NCBI GenBank assembly: GCA_934463425.1
Contig: CAKSJP010000007.1
Coordinates: forward strand, 1-64,000
Reading direction: 5' to 3'
From: an uncultured Ruminococcus sp.
GTDB lineage: Bacteria; Bacillota; Clostridia; Oscillospirales; Ruminococcaceae
Length of the DNA: 64,000 bases
The position numbers were made by a program, and so were the translations under genes. Below are positions 21,601 to 30,600 of this stretch, piece by piece (within the stretch, counting starts at the first letter, position 1; every line of letters begins with the position of its first letter). The notes under the pieces were generated by a model that was given only the letters and a program-made list of their open reading frames with translations, was not told the origin of the DNA and searched no databases.

Positions 21601-24600
21601 ATTGACATAACCATATGTGCCCGTGCTGCCGTCAAAGCCATATGCATCCCAGTAATAATTGTTCTCCACATGGACATTGATCCAGTTGACCTCGCCCTGT
21701 GTCTCGGTGTAATACTGTTCCACCGTCTTGCCGTACATCTCGGTTTCATTGCTGCCGATGGTTTCGCTGATGGTTGTCCAGCTGCGCACCAGAGGCTTTC
21801 GCTGAACCGCTCTCGTACCAGTTTCGGCATAGAACATAGTTGTACCGCTGGTATAGCGGGAGATGTCTCCGTTGTTGGTGAAATGATAGCTGCCGTTCTC
21901 CTCCACCGTTTCCTTGTTTTGGATATTATAGCCATTGACAGAAGGCGTGTTCGGAGAAGCCGCCAGGTACTTTAACTTTTCCGGCTGCGGATCAGAATAA
22001 TACCAATGATAATATGCCGGACTCCAGAGGTAGTCCATGCCGCTCAGCTGGTTGTGCTTTGCCAGTGTTTTGGTCGAGCCGTCCCAGTGATCGATATCGT
22101 AGATCTGATAATAGAGATGGTTTTCGCTGTTGTCTGCCACATAGGGCTGTGTGAGCACACGGTCATACCAAGTACCGCTTGCCGTGTTGGTAAATACTCT
22201 CGCCGGAAGTGTTACCCGGGTGATATAACCAAAGTCACTGCCTCTGCCGTACCACTTTTTCAGCGGCTGTTTTACGGTGATCTTTACCACATACGGTGTA
22301 TACTGTTCCGCAGTGTAATAACCATCCGCTTTGTCAGTGATCGCTGTATTCTGCGCCGCATCGCGCATCGCCTTCGGCGCAAGATACTTCGGATTTTTCG
22401 TTTCCGGTGTCTGAATGATCTCTGCTTCTACATTCGCCGCATCGATCGCTGCAAACTTTCCGGACTTGGAATCGCCGGTGTTGGTATATGCCAGCACCTG
22501 GGAGACATCCAGCTTTCCGCTGTCATCCACTACTGGCTTCATGCCGTAAGCGAATGTATACAGGAATGTCACGCCATCCAGATCCCAGTCACCATAGTTG
22601 TATGCCTGAAGCTGAACGGTCGTATCCTCGTCATATTCCAGGGCAACAGCGCCGGAACGGTCTGTGATAGAATGAACCTTATTTCTGTAAGAATTATCAC
22701 TGTAGGAATCATTATATGTACCGAAATACGGGTAATTCGGGTCGGTCAAAATGCCGTCTGTCCAGTCGCCGCCGGTCGCTTCGTACTGAATATTTTTTTC
22801 CTCGCTCAGGAACTCTGTGCTGGTGGCAAGCCATGCCTTTTGCAGGTGGAGACGTGTTTCACTCCAGATCACCGGCGTGTCCTTTGCAGCATCCAGTGTT
22901 TTCCAGTCGGCATGGTCAGCATTTCGCTGATGCATCGCCAGCCTGAACCAGTCGCGATTGATGTTGTTCGCCTTATATTCTACCGTCTGAGGCTGCTGCT
23001 GCAGCTGTTCGGCAGCGGTGATACCGGAAGCCGCATTGTACCATACCTTCTGCATATTCTTTGCAGTCTGAGAATCCTCGTCCAGCAGCACACCGTTTTG
23101 ACCGCTGATATTGCCGCTTGTGGTAGACGAGCCGGGGATATGGGTGATGGTCTGATCCAGAAATTCCCACATATCCACTTGTGTATTCTTATCTGCACTG
23201 AAACCGATATCATGCATCAGATAATCCATATCCATCAGGATATTGCTGTTCTGTATCGGCTTATCGTTATTATTGGCATTCCATGTGTTGGAGAATCCGC
23301 CCGGCAGCATAGGGTACAAATTGCCGTTGGGAGAAAGCGATTCTGAACCATAGTGTACCAATCCGTTTTGATAATACTCACCAATGCGCGGGAAGTATGC
23401 CGGATGCAGTCCGGCAGATCCGGTCGTAGACGCTGCGGTATCATTTGCATAGGTAGAAGCCGTGTATACCATAGGCAGATCTTCCTTGCGAATGGTTGCC
23501 GAATAGCAGAACTCGATCTGCTCGCCCGGCTGCAAAACGAAGTCCTTGTCATGGTCATCTGCATAACGCAGGCGCAGTTCGTATACCGTAAACGAAATCG
23601 AGAAAGTATTGTTGCTGTCGGGCTTCAAATCCGCAAACGCTTTCCGGCTCGCATTGCCGTTGGTGTAACCGTCAGTATAGGTCATCTTTCCGCCGCTGTC
23701 ATAGCCGGTCACTCCTGTGGTTCGATTCGCCAGATACAGCTCAATATTAGTCAAATCCTTCTCGTTGCCGTCAGCATCCAGGAGACGCAGATGAAAATCG
23801 GGTATGCTGTCGCCGACCTCATACGAATCGTACAAAGCCGAAGCAAAATATTCCGGCATCTTATCATAGATCACCGGGTTGATGAGTCTGCCCTCCTCGC
23901 CTGCCTGACTGCCGCTCTTCAGTGCTGCCAGGTTGTTTTTCAGTGTCACCTTCTGCCAGATGGTTTCGCCCGGACGATAGCTTGTTTTCTGTGCCGCATT
24001 CTCCTGATACGGTGCAGCGGCCGCTTTCTCTGTGGCAAAGGTCTGGGTATGGAACGATGCAATGGGATTTTCCCGATAGATCGAATGGGTCAGTTCTTTT
24101 CGGTCTGCCGTCTGGATCGTATGGGATGTGGCTGTAGCATCCGCAGCAATTGTGCTTCCGGATTCGGTCACAGTAACCGCCTGGATATCCTCACTGTGAA
24201 TATGGGTATAGGTGTTCACTGCGGTGAAATGCTGAGAATAAGTGTCCGCTTTCTTTGCAGTGCCGTCTGTCAGATCCTGGTATCTTCCCACACCGGTCAG
24301 CTTGACATCTTCCAGCGCGATCTTGCTCTTTGCCGTACTGCTGAACTTGGTGTCAGTTGCGCTTCCCTTCAGATCGTAGTAGATCCAGCGTACCCCAACT
24401 ACATTCGGCAGATCGGCATCTGTCATAGCTGCCTCTGCCAGCTGCCGTGCTTCGCCGGCTGTGTAGGTATCGGATTTCCAGGTGATCTTTATTTCGTCGT
24501 TTTCGTCTGTCTGGAAGGCGATGTTTTCATCTTCTGCAAAGCGCGGGTCTGTGCTGGGTGTTGCAACCGCATAGAGCACTTCTACCTTGCTGAACTTGTC

Positions 24601-27600
24601 TGGTTCAAGTGGAACGGTATACGGTTTTGTCAGTTCAAAGCCGCGGTAATACTTGACACCGCTGTCTTTCGTTTTCTTTTCCAGGAAAGAAACATCTACA
24701 GAATAGGTGTCGCAGTTGTGTCCGGTCTCCTGATACAAACCGCCAATGGTCAGCGATGCGCCCTTTCCGTCGTAATTCTGCTTCGGGTTATCCGCCTGAT
24801 AGGTCAGTGTGACCGGAGCAGTAGACTGATATTTCAGAGTACTCTGCACATGGGCATAATACTGCGTCTGCGATGCCGCATCCTTCTGAGAATAGCGGTA
24901 ATAGTAGAGATAGCCTGCCAGATCTGCTCTGCGGGCTGCATAAGAACTGGTGTTGTTTGGCTGATAGTTTCCGCTGCCGGAAGCGTTATAGATCGCATAC
25001 TGCGGATAAGCATGCTTCTGTGCAGCGTGCACCTTTACATCTACTGTGCCGACCGACACATCATCATAGCTTCCGCCGTTTTCGGTGAGCTGTGTCGTCA
25101 CACGGAGGTAAACCGCTTCGCCCGGGTTGATCTGATCGTCAAGCTCTGCGCCCTTGCCCAGTTCAGCCGTCAGACTGCGGTAAGCCGTTTCCTCCGGATC
25201 GCCGTCTGTCTGGTTCAGCAGCGTGTACTTTACACCCTGTGCTGCTGCGATCTTTGTGCTGCCGTCGGACAATTCCGCGGTGATATCCGCCGCCGGAATA
25301 TTTGCAGATGCATTCTCCGTCGTCAGAACCTTGCCGCTTGCATCCACTACATCCCACCGAACAATACGCTGTCCCTTGGGAACGCTGAAATCCACGGAAA
25401 CATGCTCCAGCGGAATCAATGCACTGTTTGCTGCGCTGATCTTTGTGGTATATTCCACATAATCATAGGGAGACAGATGGAGATAGTCCACGGACTGGAT
25501 ATCGCCGGTCTTGGAATCCAGATCATACATTTTCGTCCGGGAAACATCGACCTCCATGATTCCAGTCAGATTCTTGATGTTATAATAGGAGGATTTGTTG
25601 CTTTTTGCGGCAGATCCATCCGCATTGGTATAGGTATAGACATCGGCATTGGGGTCAATGGAAGTAAACGCTACAGACAGCTTGTTCACAGCGCTTTCCT
25701 TTGCATAATCATTGGACTTCTTGCCGAAGGACGGCGTGGAGTCTGCATCCCAGGTATCCGAGGTAAAATCGTCAGGTGTCCGGTCAACATAAACGCCGTC
25801 ATACAGGAACGTGCATTTTTCATTGGTTTTATCTGCGGTCAGATACTCTCCGTCTGCCAGAACGGTGCTGTCCTGGCTGCGGTCGGCGTTTTTCGCCTGG
25901 AGATCCAGCTGGAAGCTGCTGACATACGCCTTGACGTAAGTGCCCTGATCGAACGAATTGGTATAGGTGGAAAGCAGATCCGAATTGCTCTTATACAGCT
26001 GTCGGAGGATCTGCTCCGTGTCTACTGAGTAGACCGCTTCGCCGCCGACGTTCTCTGCTGTTCCCACATACACGGTGTAACCGCCGTTGCCATCCGGCCC
26101 ATCGACACCCATTCCCTTTACGATATTTACCGGAACAGTCGTCTTGCCGTTTACAGTGAGGATCAGCTGCGATACGGCAAACCAATCTTCATCCAGCAGG
26201 AATGTCGGCAGGTAGATGTGTTCCAGGCGATAACGGCTGTCCATGGTGTTGACAGAAGAAGCCTTGCTGATTCGGGCAGCCGCCTCTTTTCCTGTCGCCT
26301 GGTTCTTGTTCTGATTATAGATTCTGACCCGATAGAGTCCTCTGTTGGGGGTATTATTATCAGTTTCGCTGTAATCATAATACAGATCTTCTGTGGTGTA
26401 ATTCGACCGGGTCTTCAGTTCGTATCCGCCTTTGAAATTAATGAGATAGCCCATGATTCTGGCGGTATCCGACTGCTGATAGATCACCTTCTCGGGCGCA
26501 TAGTCGGTGGAGACACTTGTTGCTGCGGTGTTGATACCGTATTTGTTATCATGTGTTTTCCAGATCGCATAAGGCTTTCCGTGCACCAGGATATCCCACT
26601 GGTTCGACTGATGGGTATCGGCTTTTTCCTGATCGGTCAATTCCGCGGAATAGTCGCCTGTACCCGGAATGTCATACATCGTCATGCGATAGTCGGTGAC
26701 AAATGTATCTTCGCCCAACGCAATGACATATGCTCCGTTTTCCTGTGTGATATGATAGCTCGGCTCTGCTGCCGGCTCGGTATCCGGTTCCGTGGTCTCT
26801 GTCGCAACCGGAACATCACTTCTCCCCTTGTCCGGATACGTAAAGTTCACATACCAGTCATTTTTTGTGCCATACAGCGCCTTCAGATCCGCTACAGAGA
26901 TAGAAACCGTCTGCGCTGTGCCGGTCTCTGCGCCGGTAGAATCCTTCGCTTTCAGCGTAAAGGTGATCTGGTCGCTGTCCCGGAAATACTGATAGATCTC
27001 TTTCTTGATCTGGATGCCGGTGGTCAAAAAGCCCTTATAATCATAAACATCATCCGGCTGGATCTCCGGCAGCTTATCCGAAAGCACAACCTGATCGGTA
27101 AACGCCAGCTTCTTCACCCAGTCATACTGATCTGTCCGGACATATGAACTGTTCATTGCCCAATGGTAGTCGTTGTTGTTGGGAGCTTTACGCGCATATG
27201 ACCAGTAAACATAGGAGGTGGGAACAGAAGTTGTTCTGCCCTGGCGATAAAAGCTGATGGCAAAGCTGTTGTCCTGTCCGAACTCAGCTTCATCATTGGT
27301 GTCAACAGACGGTGTTTCACCCACACCCTTCAGCACGTTGTCCTGGTCATTGACAATGTGAACTCTTGTGCTGGACTGCAAATGTGTAGCATTATAGTCA
27401 TACCTGGTCTTATACCAATAATCACCACAATTATAATTATAACTTGGGTTCCATCCATAATAATAGTTCTGGAATGACCAGGAAGAGCTCTTTGTTGTCT
27501 CGCCGGAGTCGGTGCGCTGCATGCTTCTGCCGTTGGTCTTGTTGCCCACAGTAACATCCGCATGCGCAGTTGCCACGGCTTCCTCCATCCGGTAGAAGCG

Positions 27601-30600
27601 TCCGGTCACTTCAAACGCACCCTGGGTAGAGGAATCTGTCTGATCGTACCAGATGCCGTAGTCCGGAGACTTTGCCGTTTTGCCGTCATCGTTGACAGTC
27701 TGATAGCGGTTGATATCGATGGTCACGATGACCTGTTTTACCGGATTCGAGGGCGCTTGTCCCTGATAGCTTTCCGGCTTCTTATAGAAGTATTTTTCGT
27801 CCGAAGAGAAGGTGTCTGCCTTTTCTCCCAAAAGATTGAGACGGGCAAACTTGCCGGCAGCATTGCTTTCCGCCGCATCATATACGATATCTTCGCCAGA
27901 ACGCCTGCGCTCTGTGCCGTCCTGATAGATCACCTTTACCGACTGAATGTAGTCTTTTGCGCGCGGATCAACTTTCAGATAATATGCGTCAAAGGAATCC
28001 GTCGGCAGATCCAGGGTCACAGCCACGGTAGCCGCCGTGTTCAGAGAAGCATCCCGCACATAGTTATAGGACTGGTGCTCCTGTCCGGCAAGTGTCGGCT
28101 TTGCAGCCGGTAGGTTGCTTCCGGTATTGCAATACTGACGGAAATCCACCGCAAAAGAACCGATAGACTTATAGCCGATCTCCAGCTCGGAGTTATCGGC
28201 ACTGTCGCCCCACACTCCATTTTCAGAGAACAGATAACCGTCACTGCTGTGCACATGGCCGTCGGAAGCGATATATTCTGTCGGCTGTGCATAATTCTGG
28301 CGAATGTGTTCCAAAGAACTGGACGCAGCAGCATACTTTTTATCTTTGGCAGTGGTGCTGTCCTTATAGAATGCCATTACTGTCGTGTCGAAATACATCT
28401 TGGAAACATAAATGGCAGTGGTGTCCTTTGCGGTTACGATATACTTGTTGCTGTCATACGTCTCGGTGACATAGCCCTTGGATTCCCGGAAGCCGTCCAG
28501 ATAGTTATGTGTATCTACTTCCAGCGTATCGGTCTTTCCGAACAGAGAATCGTCATAACCGTCAAATTCAATATACCGCTTTTCCGATGCGGATTTGTCC
28601 ACCAGCTTTACCAGTCTGCCGTTCAGTTCCACCTGTGTCAGATTTTCGATGCCAAAATCCGGGTAGACTCTGGTCTCCTCATCTCTGGTAAATGTCAATA
28701 CGCCATTATTAAAGGTATACTGCTTGCTGGTATCGCTCTCCAGGTGGAATCCTGTCACCTTTCCGGTCTCGTCAGTTTCCGGCAAAAGGGTGATCTGCTG
28801 TTCCTTCCCGTCCGCATCTTTTCCGGTGAGGATAATGTTGTCAAATGCGCCGAACTGATCGATCAGATCTTTATAAATTCGCAGTTCCGTGGTATGGAAA
28901 CCGGTTTTTGCTTCTCCCTGCTTTTCATACGGAATCTTAGCAATAATCTGGGTATCATCCAGAACCGAGATTGTCTCATTGGCAAATTCCGCACGCAGCA
29001 TGAAGTCACGGTCATACGGAACGCCGAAAATGGTTTCATTTCCGTCCGTGTTGCCCGATGCCGCACGTGTGGATTCTTTCTGATCGTTATAGTAAATATG
29101 GGTGTTGACGCTGAGCGCCGGACGATCCACATGGAATTTTACAGAGGCAGACTTTGCCTGCTTTTCCATCAGCGCATGCTGCGGTGTCACCTTCATCGTT
29201 GCAGTCAGGTCATCGAACCAGTTACTTGTGCCATAAATGCGCAGTTCCGGTGCGTTGCCCTGTGCCACAGAGAGGTCGCGCTCCAGATCGGCATAGCGGA
29301 TCTCAACATTGGCAAGGTACAATCCCTGCGTTTTCCAATCGGACAGGTCGATCACCAGATCGCCGTCTGCATTCTTGGTTGCTTCCAATTCTGCCAGGGA
29401 AAAGGTTTTCACAGGTGCCGGCCCGGAAACGCCCTCCGGCAGAAATGCAGTCAGCTGGATGCTTTCGATCTTGCCGCTCTTCGCATAGTTGGAAGAGAGG
29501 GTCACCTGATCCGACAGATAGCCCTTTACAATTTTGGCGCCGTCTTTTTCTGTCTTAACGCCAACGCTTTTCAGATCCACGGAAACCACAGACTTTCCTG
29601 CCTTGGAATAACAGCTATTGGTATCCTTATTTTCCAGCAGGAATCCATAGTACAGACCATCTGCCTTATTGGGCACGGTCAGGCTTGTTTTGCTGCTCTC
29701 GTTGGTCTCCGGTCGATTGGCAGTCGGGGTGATCGTCAGGTTGGTATCCGCCACTTCCATAGTTGCATTAGAACTGGTACGCGACTCAGCATTGATGCTG
29801 CCGATCACTTCAAATTTGGCATCTGCTTTCAGAGAGCCAGTCCAGTCTGTCGAACCGTACAGTTTCAGCGTCAGTTCCTTCAGGTGGTTCAGATCCAAGT
29901 TGCCGTATATCCGCGAGAAAATGATGCGCACACTGCGCAGACGGCGAATGCTTTCCGGCACTTCGTATGTCACAACACCGTTTTCATCTGTCATCAGGAC
30001 ATCCGAAGAAACCGTCAGATCCGGTTTAATTTCAGAAAGCGAATCTGCGGTATATGTTGTATTGTTCCAGTCAAACAGCTGGATCTCTTTGATCTCGGCA
30101 GCCCTGCCGCTGCCGACACCCTCCAGAACGATTTTCCGGGTGTCGAAGCCCTCCAGATCCTGGAGGCAGTCAATCGGTTCATTCTTCACACTGTCCATAT
30201 TCACCTGGAGCAGTGCATGAGAACTGGTAGAACGGGAATTATTGGTCAGCAGGAACTGATACCATGTCTGCTCTGTCTCGCTGCGGTTGGGCACAGCCAG
30301 AGACGGATAGACGATGCGTGTGCCGTTTTTATCTGTGACCGTGTGCTGTGTCTCTACGGCTTCTGTTCCATCTTTTCGGATAGCATGCACGCTTGCAGTC
30401 AGCTGCGGCAGTACCTTAGACACCTCCAAAGTCACAGTAGCTTTCGCCACAGTATCCTCAGCAGTCTGGTCATGAGCGCCAAAGCTGTATGCCGTTTTCA
30501 GTTCAGCGTGCGGCTTGATCGTCTGTTCCGTGGTGGGCGTACCATTGATCTGGATGTAACAGTTGTCATCGCTTGTACTGTCTGTATAAGTGATCTGCTT

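Noticed and set aside
23353..26028. 891-codon antisense frame within the giant gene
   Set aside because: Same situation: a low-complexity Cys/Ile/Arg-rich translation with no motif or ribosome site.
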